From Cyanobacteria bacterium UBA4641 (GTDB lineage Bacteria; Cyanobacteriota; Vampirovibrionia; Gastranaerophilales; Gastranaerophilaceae), in assembly GCA_002405805.1 (NCBI GenBank), contig DHMN01000028.1:16881-80880 (forward strand): a DNA stretch of 64,000 nt. The letters run 5' to 3'. Both the position numbers and the translations under genes were made by a program. The notes below the pieces were generated by a model. That model did no database searches. It was not told where the DNA came from and saw nothing but the letters and a program-made list of their open reading frames with translations. Each line of letters begins with the position of its first letter. The first letter of the stretch is position 1. Shown in pieces: positions 33,640-41,907 of this stretch.

Positions 33640-34800
33640 ATGAAGAAAATCCTGAGCTTTATAATTATGTTTACAATGATATTTTCTAATGCGCTAATGG
33701 TTACTGCCGATGAGCCTTTAAAAGGTACGGTTTCAGAAACCGGACAATACAAAAATGACCAAAGTGACATTTTTACAGGCAAAGTCGAAACCCTTAACCG
33801 CAAAGAAATAATAAACATGACCGTTTCACAGGTTTTGGATTCGTCCATTTCCATTGAAGGGGATGAGTTTTTCGCCGAAGTTACGGATGATGTTTATAGC
33901 AACAAAGGCATAATCATTCCAAAAGGAACACTTGCACACGGAAAACTTACAAACACAACAGCTCCGGGAAGAATGGGTAAAGAGGCTACGATGGATTTGT
34001 CTTTTGACTATTTAGTCACTCCTGATGGGCGCGAAATTCCGATAGAAGGAACAATGACAACAAAACTTCACCCAGTAACTCAAGGTGCTAAAATTGTTGC
34101 TCAAGATGTTGGCTATACTGTTGCAGGTGGTGCTGTAGGTGGTCTGATGGCACTAAATTGGCTTGGACTGGGGGCTGCAATTGCATCTCAAGGATATACA
34201 TTAGCAGGCGGTGCGGCAGTAGGCGGTGTTGCAGGTTTGAGCGTTGCACTAATCAGAAAAGGCAACCACGTACTAATTGCTCCCGGAGATGAAATTAAGG
34301 TTAAAATAAACACTTCTGTTGATTTACCTGTATATAAAGAAGATGCACTTAAACAAGAAGAAGTTTTGTATAAAGGTTTAGACATAAATATAAATAACAT
34401 AAAACACGAAAAAGACCCATTTGGGGAGGTTAATACAATTACTTTGACCGTTTTGATATCAAATATGTCGGACAAAACACTTTCCGGCTTTGATATGGCA
34501 TTGGTAAACGATTACAACGCAAAATTCAGCCCATCAATTTTTGGAAACACAAAATTGATGTTTCGCCAAATAAAACCTGGCGACAAGCTGGTTGAAAATG
34601 TTTCATTTGCCGTTGATAATATCAACAGAAAATATTGGTTGACTTTTTATGACAGAAAAACCAATCAGGTAATAACAAAAATTTCTGTCGATAATGCTTA
34701 CAGAAATTTACCGGAAAAAGTTAAAAAGAAAAACGAAAAAATACGAACAAAAAAACGTAATTACAAAAAAGACGAAGACTTTATGGATATGGATTTTTAG
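33640..34800 (+). CDS. Secreted protein with beta 'barrel' domain and glycine-rich helix
   Basis: Encodes 386 residues. Signal peptide (KKILSFIIMFTMIFSNALMVTA), then a beta-rich domain with IIPKGTLAHGKLTNTTAPG and GKEATMDLSFDYLVTPDG. A Gly/Ala-rich hydrophobic stretch (about 165-210) follows with VAGGAVGGLMALNW. The remaining part is beta-rich, and the C terminus is Lys/Arg-rich. The first domain is like those at 25922 and 39134. An in-frame ATG 35 codons earlier would place the signal peptide internally, so 33640 is chosen. Confidence 0.7.
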   Translation: MKKILSFIIMFTMIFSNALMVTADEPLKGTVSETGQYKNDQSDIFTGKVETLNRKEIINMTVSQVLDSSISIEGDEFFAEVTDDVYSNKGIIIPKGTLAHGKLTNTTAPGRMGKEATMDLSFDYLVTPDGREIPIEGTMTTKLHPVTQGAKIVAQDVGYTVAGGAVGGLMALNWLGLGAAIASQGYTLAGGAAVGGVAGLSVALIRKGNHVLIAPGDEIKVKINTSVDLPVYKEDALKQEEVLYKGLDININNIKHEKDPFGEVNTITLTVLISNMSDKTLSGFDMALVNDYNAKFSPSIFGNTKLMFRQIKPGDKLVENVSFAVDNINRKYWLTFYDRKTNQVITKISVDNAYRNLPEKVKKKNEKIRTKKRNYKKDEDFMDMDF

Positions 34801-34910
34801 TCCCTTATTTGCCCCATTATACTTGTAGTTTTGTAAATTTTTAAAGAGGGGACTTGTAAAAAATCTATTTTATATTACAATTATAGTAAATAGTACAGTA
34901 GGAGGAAAAC

Positions 34911-35255
34911 ATGGTCTGCGGATCTCTCGAAATCGAAATTTTAAACACTTTTTGGAACTTAACAGCTATTGATGAAGATGTTGATATCTCAATTCAAGAC
35001 GTAGTAGATGAGTTGTCTAAAAACGGCACCGAAAGAGCTTATACAACGATTAAAACTGTAATGGACAGACTTGTTACAAAAAGTATTCTTGTAAGATATA
35101 AGGTTGGTAAAAAATTCTTCTATAAAGCAACTATGGACAAACGCGAAATGGCATTAGATATGATGCATGAGTTTGCTGATAATTTCTTTAACGGTAATTA
35201 TGCCGATATGGTTCGCTTTGTTGAACATGAAACAGTTGAACTGTTAGTTAAGTAA
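34911..35255 (+). CDS. BlaI/MecI-family winged-helix repressor
   Basis: Encodes 114 residues with the family pattern: LEIEILNTFWNL, SIQDVVDELS, ERAYTTIKTVMDRLVTKSIL and KVGKKFFYKATM. Homologues repress beta-lactamase or copper genes and are usually cleaved by a BlaR/MecR protease. No such sensor is adjacent. RBS AGGAGG. It heads an operon with the hypothetical gene and the secreted serpin-like gene (gaps 5 and -4 bases). Confidence 0.88.
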   Translation: MVCGSLEIEILNTFWNLTAIDEDVDISIQDVVDELSKNGTERAYTTIKTVMDRLVTKSILVRYKVGKKFFYKATMDKREMALDMMHEFADNFFNGNYADMVRFVEHETVELLVK

Positions 35256-35260
35256 TAAAA

Positions 35261-35647
35261 ATGAGCGGAAATATTTCTGATAGAAAAACTGTCGCAGATT
35301 TGTTGCGACGAGTTCGGCTTGGTTATTGCAGTGTGAAAGATGCGTTGATGTTGTACCCAAAAGATACGACAGATGAGAGTCTTATTGCGGCTTATCATGC
35401 GCTTATTCACTACGAGGCAGACGAAGATATCAGAAGACGCGACAGTTTATATAAAGAAGAACAGGATGACTACATAGAATTTTTGTCATATATTTTAGAC
35501 AGGGGAGAAGACCTGCCTGAAAATATTATTGCAAACTATAAAAAATACTATGATTCAGCGCCGATTCTTCACAAAAATACCCCATCAGGATTTTTCAAAG
35601 GTTTTTGGAAAACATTAAATACAGGATTTAGAAGGAGAAAGGAATGA
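35261..35647 (+). CDS. Hypothetical protein in the BlaI-type operon
   Basis: Encodes 128 residues, acidic and helical (DEDIRRRDSLYKEEQDDYIEF) with a basic C terminus (GFRRRKE). No membrane segment or known motif. Its stop overlaps the start of the next gene (ATGA), so translation is coupled. It is the middle gene of a three-gene operon. Possible partner of the repressor, but nothing in the sequence shows it. Confidence 0.65.
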   Translation: MSGNISDRKTVADLLRRVRLGYCSVKDALMLYPKDTTDESLIAAYHALIHYEADEDIRRRDSLYKEEQDDYIEFLSYILDRGEDLPENIIANYKKYYDSAPILHKNTPSGFFKGFWKTLNTGFRRRKE

Positions 35648-36687
35648 AAAAGTTATTAGTATCACTGGCAATTTTAGTTGCTATGATTGGCGGACTTTCA
35701 TCAGCACAAGCTCAAGAAATTAAGTCTATTGAAGTTTTGCCTACAATGAATACACAAAGCACAGCTCAAAACAGAATTTGGGTTGGAACTTTTCAACTTG
35801 TTTGGAACGAACTTACTGATAAAATTGTAAAAGCACCTGTAAAATTCTTTGATTTTGATTCACAAATGGCAACTGATTTGAACCAAAAGCAGTTCAAAAA
35901 ATCAAACATAAATGCAAAATCATATTATGTAAAATCTGGAATAGTTTCACCTGCTTTAAAAGCTGAAATCGAAAAAAATATCAAAGCAAAATTCAACGAA
36001 ACAAGCGAGATTTTAAAAATGTTTGATTTTGCATACAATCCGGACAAAATTTTTGTTTACGCAATGCTAAAGAAAGATTTCAAATTCACAAATGCGTTTG
36101 ACAAACTATCAACAAGCAACTTCGGCAACAGTCGCGAAATGGTTAATTACTTTGGTATAAACGATAACAGCAACAAAAAATTATACAAAAACGTAAACGT
36201 ATTATTCTATAACGGTTATGACGATTTTGCCGTAAAACTTTATACAAAAGGCAAAGACGAAGTATTGCTTTATAGAACAAATGCCGATGAAACTTTTGAC
36301 AAATACTATGCTGAAATGAACGAAAAAACCACAAAATATAGCGGTGACAGAAACTTTGTTAAAAACGATACTTTGACTGTTCCTGATATCAAATTGTATC
36401 AAGAAACAAGTTTTGATGAACTTGAAGGACACCAAATTATCGGCACAAATATGCAAATCGACAAAACTATCGAAACTGTCGACTTTAGAATGAATAACGA
36501 AGGCGTTAAGCTAAAAAGTGAAGCAGCTATTATGGTAAGATGCACATCTCTTGCACCTCGCGATGGTAGAGATTTCACATTCAATAACAACTTTGTACTG
36601 TTCTTAGTTGAAAAAGGTCAAAAAACACCTTACTATGCAATGAAAGTAAGTGATGTCGCAACCCTAAACAAAACAGGCAGAGAATAA
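35644..36687 (+). CDS. Secreted serpin-like protein
   Basis: Encodes 347 residues. Signal peptide KKLLVSLAILVAMIGGLSSAQA. The C-terminal third follows the serpin order: TVPDIKLYQETSFDEL (strand), TVDFRMNNEGVKLKSEAAIMV (hinge position), then FTFNNNFVLFLVEKGQK and YYAMKVSD. A true inhibitory serpin has small residues in the hinge (EEGT-AAAA); here Lys residues replace some, which argues against inhibition. The N-terminal half is diverged. This is a pattern match only, so a different beta-rich fold is possible. Last gene of the BlaI-type operon. Confidence 0.5.
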   Translation: MKKLLVSLAILVAMIGGLSSAQAQEIKSIEVLPTMNTQSTAQNRIWVGTFQLVWNELTDKIVKAPVKFFDFDSQMATDLNQKQFKKSNINAKSYYVKSGIVSPALKAEIEKNIKAKFNETSEILKMFDFAYNPDKIFVYAMLKKDFKFTNAFDKLSTSNFGNSREMVNYFGINDNSNKKLYKNVNVLFYNGYDDFAVKLYTKGKDEVLLYRTNADETFDKYYAEMNEKTTKYSGDRNFVKNDTLTVPDIKLYQETSFDELEGHQIIGTNMQIDKTIETVDFRMNNEGVKLKSEAAIMVRCTSLAPRDGRDFTFNNNFVLFLVEKGQKTPYYAMKVSDVATLNKTGRE

Positions 36688-36706
36688 TATAAATAGATTT
36701 TATAAT

Positions 36707-36826
36707 GAAAGCTTAGAAAATTTGCGGTCGAAAAATCTCACGCAAATTTTCTTGCTATTTAAGGGGATTAAAATAAACAGGTCAGTATGTCCGCCCCTAG
36801 TGGGCGGACCGAAATCTCTGATTTCG
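36707..36826. repeat. Hairpin cluster (type B plus GC-rich stems)
   Basis: AGAAAATTTGCG (36715-36726) pairs with CGCAAATTTTCT (36741-36752), the type B element in inverted orientation. GTCCGCCC (36789-36796) pairs with GGGCGGAC (36802-36809), and CGAAATC (36810-36816) with GATTTCG (36820-36826). The GC-rich stem stands out against the AT-rich surroundings. Confidence 0.8.
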
Positions 36827-37080
36827 AGGTGGGGGATTATGACATATTTGTTGTGGATTACCACGTCATTCCGTCAAGACTTGTGATAAAATTCAACTAC
36901 GCCTCGCATTAAACGTGTCTCCGAGCCTGACAACATATCCTGCAGATAGCCAATCAAATTGGCAGGCTGCTCCGCACTCTGCTCGGCTTGGTTTTCCTCG
37001 TAATAACGTAAAAAGCTTGCCCTCTTGCCTTTCGTTGAATTGTAACAAATTCTTAACATACACATCAAAAAAATTAAAGT
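36827..37080. repeat. Degenerate repeat region without a gene
   Basis: Bases 36895-36995 contain CGCATTAAACGTG and CGCACTCTGCTC, the same words as in the insert of the repeat at 30554-30624. No open frame with an RBS is seen. The last part runs into a promoter for a candidate small RNA. Confidence 0.5.
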
Positions 37081-37107
37081 TTCACATAAAAAGTGTCGAT
37101 ATATAAA
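37081..37107 (+). promoter_or_regulatory. Promoter of candidate small RNA
   Basis: TTCACA (37081-37086) and TATAAA (37102-37107) are separated by 15 bases. Five of six and five of six bases match the sigma-70 consensus; the spacing is on the short side. Confidence 0.45.
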
Positions 37108-37113
37108 ATGTAA

Positions 37114-37193
37114 TTAAACAAAACTAATTTTCCTCCTTTTTCCCCTACTACTAACTAACCTACTAAATGGAACCCTAATCGGTTCCTTTTTTA
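37114..37193 (+). ncRNA. Candidate small RNA with an anti-Shine-Dalgarno stretch
   Basis: About 80 bases lie between a promoter-like sequence and a strong terminator with no RBS or gene between. The 5' half is unpaired and pyrimidine-rich: TTTTCCTCCTTTTTCCCC (37128-37145 region), complementary to AGGAGG-type ribosome binding sites. The layout (short single-stranded C/U-rich part plus terminator) is typical of regulatory sRNAs. No known family is recognised. Confidence 0.5.
37169..37193 (+). terminator. Rho-independent terminator of the candidate small RNA
   Basis: GGAACC (37169-37174) and GGTTCC (37181-37186) pair around CTAATC, followed by six Ts. Confidence 0.85.
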
Positions 37194-37257
37194 TTGACTA
37201 AAAAAGTGGGCGAAGGCTAAATGCCTTCGTCCTTTCGTTATGACCAAACGAACTATA

Positions 37258-37563
37258 CTAAATTTTCACCAACAAAAACTTTGAATCCTTTTTGGCAAAT
37301 ACTTTATGCTCAGTATCTTTTTTAAACATAATCATCTCACCTTTATCAAGGGTAAATTTTTCGGCATCAAAATGCAATTCAATTTCACCATCAAGAACAT
37401 ACACAGCGGCATCTTCAACAGATGTATGAGTGTCGATAATTTCATTTTTCTTTATTGCAACGATATTCAAACTGCTGGTGTTATGCTCCATCAGAGTTTT
37501 TCTTTTGAATGGTTCATTATCCAAATGAACAAGTTCTTTTGCTTTTAAAACATTGTAAAACAT
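37258..37563 (-). CDS. Cupin-domain protein
   Basis: Encodes 101 residues, one small cupin beta-barrel: DTHTSVEDAAVYVLDGEIELHF followed by LDKGEMIMFKKDTEHKVFA. The metal-binding His pattern is reduced (one of the first-motif His residues is Thr-His, and the second motif keeps one His), so metal binding is uncertain. RBS AGGAGG. It is downstream of the flavodoxin gene on the same strand, with a 73-base gap; the two may be co-expressed. Confidence 0.8.
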   Translation of the reverse strand: MFYNVLKAKELVHLDNEPFKRKTLMEHNTSSLNIVAIKKNEIIDTHTSVEDAAVYVLDGEIELHFDAEKFTLDKGEMIMFKKDTEHKVFAKKDSKFLLVKI

Positions 37564-37636
37564 TAAAATTCCTCCTGTTTTGTTTCAAATTCATTAAAAC
37601 AACTACAGAAGGAATTTTCATTCGACATTGTGGGGA

Positions 37637-38113
37637 TTAATTAATTTTCAAACTTTTCAACCATTGGCTAACATCGGCATCGGTTGCAGAATCTTCGTAA
37701 CTGGTAAATCCTGTTTCAACTGAGGCTGATGGCGCAAGTTTTTGCATATCCGAATAAGTTTCAGATGCTCCGCCACCACCATGAGTGCAGAACGGCGCAA
37801 TTGTTTTTCCGCCAAAATCGTTATTTGCGATGAAAGATTTCACAGCAGGAGCCATTGTATACCACCAAACCGGAGTTCCGATAAATATTGTATCGTATGA
37901 TGAAACATCACCGTTTTCAACCAATTCCGGCAATATGTTTTTCATTTTTTCTTCTTTTGCTTCATTTACAACTTCATTGTATGAATTTGGATATTCTTTA
38001 ACTGTTTTAATTTCAAAAATATCACAATCTAATTGTTTTTGAATTTTTTCGGCTACAGCCTTTGTGTTTCCTGAGAATGAATAAAATGCTACTAAAATTT
38101 TTTTATTTGACAT
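37637..38113 (-). CDS. Flavodoxin-like FMN protein
   Basis: Encodes 158 residues. The FMN phosphate loop SFSGNTKAVAEKI is at the N terminus, then FIGTPVWWYTMAPAVKSFI and APFCTHGGGGASET, which are the flavodoxin_4 features around the isoalloxazine ring. Small cytoplasmic electron carrier or quinone/FMN reductase. ATG at 38113 is chosen because AAAGGAG lies six bases upstream. Confidence 0.9.
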   Translation of the reverse strand: MSNKKILVAFYSFSGNTKAVAEKIQKQLDCDIFEIKTVKEYPNSYNEVVNEAKEEKMKNILPELVENGDVSSYDTIFIGTPVWWYTMAPAVKSFIANNDFGGKTIAPFCTHGGGGASETYSDMQKLAPSASVETGFTSYEDSATDADVSQWLKSLKIN

Positions 38114-38266
38114 AAATTCTCCTTTCATCATAGTATTATTTTAAATCCTGATAGTTACTCTCAGTCAAGTGTTGATTTTTAATTGTTAAAATTATTAAAT
38201 ATTGGCAAAAATTTTTATTCACGGTTTTATTTATGATAAAATAACTGTGCAAAAAGGATAATGAAT

Positions 38267-39058
38267 ATGCGAATACCCCCAATAAGACATAATCCAGCGG
38301 TAACTACCGCCGTTTCGATTGTAAAAAATGGCAAACACGCCGTAAAACATGTTGTGAAACAAGCCGTTAAACAAGCTATGGCGCAAACTTCAAAATACGC
38401 AATGCCATTGCCTAAAAAAGAAACTAACAAAGCTGTAACAGTTTTATTAGCGGCAACAACACTGGTTCCGCAAATCAGTACAAGATTAGCCAAAATGGCA
38501 AGTGAACACGCAGAACCGATTGTGAATAGCGGTGATACATTTATTCGCAGAGCACCAACTAAAAAAGTTAAAGCAGCCGCAAAAAAAATTGTTCGCCCAA
38601 GTATTCCAAAATCAGCACGGACAGCAAAACTTATGGGTACAATAGAAAATTATGATGATAGCTTAACATCATCTTTTAACGAATTGCTACTGGATAACGA
38701 AAAGAAGAAAAATCCGCTAAATGGCAAAGCTAAAGTATTTTTGAAAAAAGCAAAAGAATACAATGTTAATCCTGCGGTTTTGATGGCAATTGCAATGCAC
38801 GAATCTGCAAGAGGAGCATCCGAGGCTGCAAAAGTGAAACGTAATGTTGGCGGTGTAATGGGCGCTAAGGGTTTAAAGAAATTTAAAAGCGTAGATAGTT
38901 GTATTGAAGAAATGGCGCAAATTATCTCTAAACATCACCAAGAATCTAATATTAATACCGTTGAAGAGTTGGCAAATGCCGGCAAATACTGTACAAAATC
39001 CGAAGCCAAAGAGTGGACAACCGGAGTAATGTATTACATACAAAATCTTTTGAGCTAA
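38267..39058 (+). CDS. Putative peptidoglycan hydrolase (glucosaminidase/lysozyme-like)
   Basis: Encodes 263 residues. A basic, Lys/Ala-rich N-terminal half without a clear signal peptide precedes a C-terminal lysozyme-fold segment: AKEYNVNPAVLMAIAMHES, with a candidate catalytic Glu in MHES, then GGVMGAKGLKKFKSVDSCIEEMAQII. This is the layout of glucosaminidase and transglycosylase domains acting on the glycan strand. RBS AAAGGA is eight bases before 38267; an ATG two codons earlier is too close. A terminator-like hairpin follows. Confidence 0.72.
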   Translation: MRIPPIRHNPAVTTAVSIVKNGKHAVKHVVKQAVKQAMAQTSKYAMPLPKKETNKAVTVLLAATTLVPQISTRLAKMASEHAEPIVNSGDTFIRRAPTKKVKAAAKKIVRPSIPKSARTAKLMGTIENYDDSLTSSFNELLLDNEKKKNPLNGKAKVFLKKAKEYNVNPAVLMAIAMHESARGASEAAKVKRNVGGVMGAKGLKKFKSVDSCIEEMAQIISKHHQESNINTVEELANAGKYCTKSEAKEWTTGVMYYIQNLLS

Positions 39059-39071
39059 TCAAAATAAAACC

Positions 39072-39105
39072 CGACACCTGCAATCAATGCAAGTGTCGAG
39101 CTTTT
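39072..39105. terminator. Hairpin terminator between convergent genes
   Basis: CGACAC-C-TGCA (39072-39082) pairs with TGCA-A-GTGTCG (39088-39098), followed by AGCTTTT. The T run is short, so termination strength is uncertain. Confidence 0.6.
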
Positions 39106-39133
39106 GGGTGATGAAGATTAAACTAAGTTCCGG

Positions 39134-41161
39134 TTATTCGTTACAACCGAATGCAATAGTAACGTGTTCCCTAGGATTTACTGCAGATATTTTATATCCG
39201 CGAGGGTCAACAAGGTAAGCAAATTCATCACCTGTAGTTTGGAACAAGCCCATAGTACCAGATAGAGCAGTTCTTGTTACGTCAATCGGTGCCTTAACGG
39301 TTTCAAACAAACCATCGCCCAAACTTCTTGCAGCAGCTCCGAATTGACCTTGGAAAGCGTGACCGAGCATATAACCTGCATCGTTAGATACGTTTTCTAC
39401 AGCGTTACCAACGTTTGTGATGATACCGCCTGCAGTTCTACCGACAACACCAACCAAAGAACCTGCCCAAGTGAATGGCATTTCAACTACTCTTGCTACA
39501 GGGTTTACATTTTTAGATTTATTTACCTGAGCTTGCAAGATTTGTTTAGGTAATTTAGTTTTGCAATCACCGTTTTTGATTTCTGTGAAAGCAAGTTTCA
39601 ATGCTCCTTTTTCACAGCCTGAAGGTCTGATTACTTCAACAACCTGACCTGTAACGGTTGAACCGCAAGGATAAGTTACGCCGTTGATAGTAATATCTTC
39701 AAGAGTGTTTGCTCTAAAGTATTGACCTACGTGAGAAGATTTTGCTGTCAATTGGTCAATCATTGAAAGTTTCAATGTTGGGATTTTTACGATTTCTTCG
39801 TGTTCAATCAACGCATTTTTCTCTATCGGACAAGCAGGACAAATATTGTTTGCTGTTTTCGGATTTGTGTCATAACCAAGAGCTACACGAACAGTTTGCA
39901 TCATTGATGCGATATCAGCACGAGATGCATCTTTGTTTGGCATAATCATGTTTGGTGTAGGTGAATCTTTCAATGCACCGTTTTGCAAAGATTTTGCTAC
40001 AGGAATTCTTGCCCATTCAGGAACTTTGTTTCCGTCAGCATATTTGCTCAAGATTTCATTCGCTTTACATTTATCGATGTCACAGTTCATACCTTTTGCA
40101 ATTGATGTCAACGCTTCTACACGTGAAACATTTGCTTTTGGTTTGAATGTTTTGTTTGGATAACCTTTCAAAAGATTTTCGTCAACGGCTTTTGCAATTG
40201 CAACATTTGCCCAGTTGTTACGCGGAACATCTTTGAACATTGTTTGTCTATCCATATCACAATTCATGTTGAAACCTTTAACAAGCATTGTTGCAAATTC
40301 AGCACGAGAGATGTTTCTGTTTGGCTTGAATAATCCATCAGGATAACCTACAACAACATCATTTGTTGCCAATTTGTCGATATCACAAGCTGCCCAATGA
40401 CTGTTAGGAACATCAGGGAACATACAACCGCCTAATGGAGCTGCTGCACCTGTGATATTTTGAATTTGTTGCGGAATTTCATAAGGAATTAATGTCTTTT
40501 TAACCGCATTAATTGAATTTGCAGATTGAATGTCTATTGGACAAGCATTGCCATCCATTTTACGTTCGTTTCTGTCTATTGTTATACCATTATATTTGTT
40601 AGGCTCTTCGTTCAAGCATGGCATTTGAGCAGCCGCACCTGTAACTTGTCCGTCAGTTGCAACTGTTGCACCGCTGATGTTTGAAGACATTCTGCTTGCA
40701 GGACAGCCTTTCAATTGTTTTTCTGTTGAAAAGATTGAGTTTGCAGGTTCTCCGACATAGTTGTTTGTACCGTATACAGCTTGCGGATAGCCATAAACTT
40801 GTTTCATTTCAGCTTTGTCAGGTTTTCCTGTTTGCGGACACAATGCAGTTGATGGAACAGCTGGTTTGTCACAGCTTATTTCATCAGGGCATCCGCAATC
40901 TTTCTTCTTGGCTGGACATGGGTCTTTTTTCTTGCAAGGTGCTTCTTGCTTTTTGCATCCACACTCAGGCAAAGCTTTTTTACACTTTGTACAAGTTTGT
41001 GGTTGAGCTTGTTCCACAGGACATGCAGGACCTGTAACTACCGGTAATTGTTCGGCAGGTGCAGGTGTTTTGCATGGGCAAGCTGCCATTACTGGAGTCA
41101 AGGAACACGTTGCTATTCCAAGCGTAATAGCAGCTGCCAGAGTTAGTTTTTTAATTGACAT
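39134..41161 (-). CDS. SLH-domain envelope protein with Cys-rich N terminus
   Basis: Encodes 675 residues. Signal peptide to about residue 26, then a Cys/Pro/Lys-rich segment (residues 28-110, more than a dozen Cys, such as CTKCKKALPECGCKK). Three SLH repeats at about 248-300, 308-360 and 370-425 (FPDVPNSHWAACDIDKL, GYPDGLFKPN) should bind pyruvylated or other cell-wall polymer. A beta-rich domain at 458-550 (TYPCGSTVTGQVVEV) resembles those at 25922 and 33640, and a Gly-rich segment follows. RBS AGGAGG supports 41161. Likely anchors the outer layer to peptidoglycan. Confidence 0.85.
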   Translation of the reverse strand: MSIKKLTLAAAITLGIATCSLTPVMAACPCKTPAPAEQLPVVTGPACPVEQAQPQTCTKCKKALPECGCKKQEAPCKKKDPCPAKKKDCGCPDEISCDKPAVPSTALCPQTGKPDKAEMKQVYGYPQAVYGTNNYVGEPANSIFSTEKQLKGCPASRMSSNISGATVATDGQVTGAAAQMPCLNEEPNKYNGITIDRNERKMDGNACPIDIQSANSINAVKKTLIPYEIPQQIQNITGAAAPLGGCMFPDVPNSHWAACDIDKLATNDVVVGYPDGLFKPNRNISRAEFATMLVKGFNMNCDMDRQTMFKDVPRNNWANVAIAKAVDENLLKGYPNKTFKPKANVSRVEALTSIAKGMNCDIDKCKANEILSKYADGNKVPEWARIPVAKSLQNGALKDSPTPNMIMPNKDASRADIASMMQTVRVALGYDTNPKTANNICPACPIEKNALIEHEEIVKIPTLKLSMIDQLTAKSSHVGQYFRANTLEDITINGVTYPCGSTVTGQVVEVIRPSGCEKGALKLAFTEIKNGDCKTKLPKQILQAQVNKSKNVNPVARVVEMPFTWAGSLVGVVGRTAGGIITNVGNAVENVSNDAGYMLGHAFQGQFGAAARSLGDGLFETVKAPIDVTRTALSGTMGLFQTTGDEFAYLVDPRGYKISAVNPREHVTIAFGCNE

Positions 41162-41418
41162 TTTTACCTCCTTGTTTGTGTGAGTTTTGTTTAAAATAAA
41201 CAAAAGTTTTATTTAAAAAACAAACTTATACCAGATTATGTACTTTTCAGGAGGTTTAAAACATTAGCGAAAGTAACTATTCGACAGGCTAATATTTGAA
41301 CTACTAATATTGTAACAATTTATTGCAAACACTTGCAATATAAGCAAAATTTTTGTATTCTATTTGTTTATATATATGTGTGTGAAGTTTCAAGCAGTTT
41401 ACTGCGTGAAGGAGTGTT

Positions 41419-41565
41419 ATGTACAGCAAAGAATTTATGAAATTTTTGTTTGAATATCAAAAAGATGATTTTAAACCTAAAGAACCTGAATGTCGTGAAA
41501 TTAGGTTTAAGAGTAACCGTGGTGGGAAATTAGCAGAAGTTTTCGTTACTGAAAAATGTGAATAA
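41419..41565 (+). CDS. Small protein, 48 residues, function unknown
   Basis: ATG at 41419 has AAGGAG five bases upstream and the frame runs 48 codons: begins MYSKEFMKFLFEYQKDDF, then charged Lys/Glu sequence with two Cys (CREIRFKSN, EKCE). It lies in an otherwise empty 440-base gap between the SLH gene and the XRE gene. The strong RBS argues for real translation; no homologue is known to me. Confidence 0.6.
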   Translation: MYSKEFMKFLFEYQKDDFKPKEPECREIRFKSNRGGKLAEVFVTEKCE

Positions 41566-41600
41566 TTTACAGACTTTAAACCCCATTTTTAGTCGAAATT

Positions 41601-41819
41601 TTATAATGTAAAATTTAGCAAATCTATAATAGTGGTATCAAGAGCCTCGGAAATCCTAACCAAGGTTGAATATTTGGGGTCGATTGTGCCACATTCTATA
41701 CGACTGATAGTTCGCGTTGTCAGTCCGGTTTTTAGCGACAAATCAAGCTGAGAGAGATTTTGTTTATTTCTCAGGTATTTTATTTTGTAACCAAGTTTTA
41801 GAAAATCTTCATTATTCAT
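41601..41819 (-). CDS. Small XRE-family HTH regulator
   Basis: Encodes 72 residues, one Cro/C1 HTH: YKIKYLRNKQNLSQLDLSLKTGLTTRTISRIECGTIDPKYSTL then ISEALDTTI. TATCAT is six bases before the ATG and no RBS is present, so it may be leaderless. It is divergent from pilin 4, with an 88-base gap containing direct repeats. Confidence 0.88.
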   Translation of the reverse strand: MNNEDFLKLGYKIKYLRNKQNLSQLDLSLKTGLTTRTISRIECGTIDPKYSTLVRISEALDTTIIDLLNFTL

Positions 41820-41827
41820 TTTCTAAT

Positions 41828-41865
41828 GATATATTATTGACAAACTTAAAGCGATATATTATACT
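41828..41865 (+). promoter_or_regulatory. Promoter and direct-repeat operator of pilin 4
   Basis: A near-consensus promoter is present: TTGACA (41837-41842), 17 bases, TATACT (41860-41865). GATATATTAT occurs at 41828-41837 and again at 41853-41862, overlapping the -35 edge and the -10. A protein bound there would block pilin 4 transcription; the divergent XRE protein is the obvious candidate. Confidence 0.65.
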
Positions 41866-41907
41866 TCTATTATTAGACATAAAGTATATAAATAAGTAGA
41901 GAAGATA

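Noticed and set aside
34911..35255. Beta-lactamase regulation by the BlaI-type repressor
   Set aside because: There is no BlaR-type sensor or beta-lactamase nearby; the operon partners are a hypothetical and a secreted serpin-like protein.
36789..36809. Replication origin or dif site at the GC-rich hairpin
   Set aside because: No DnaA boxes, DUE, parAB or dnaA/dnaN genes are nearby; a simple hairpin repeat explains it.
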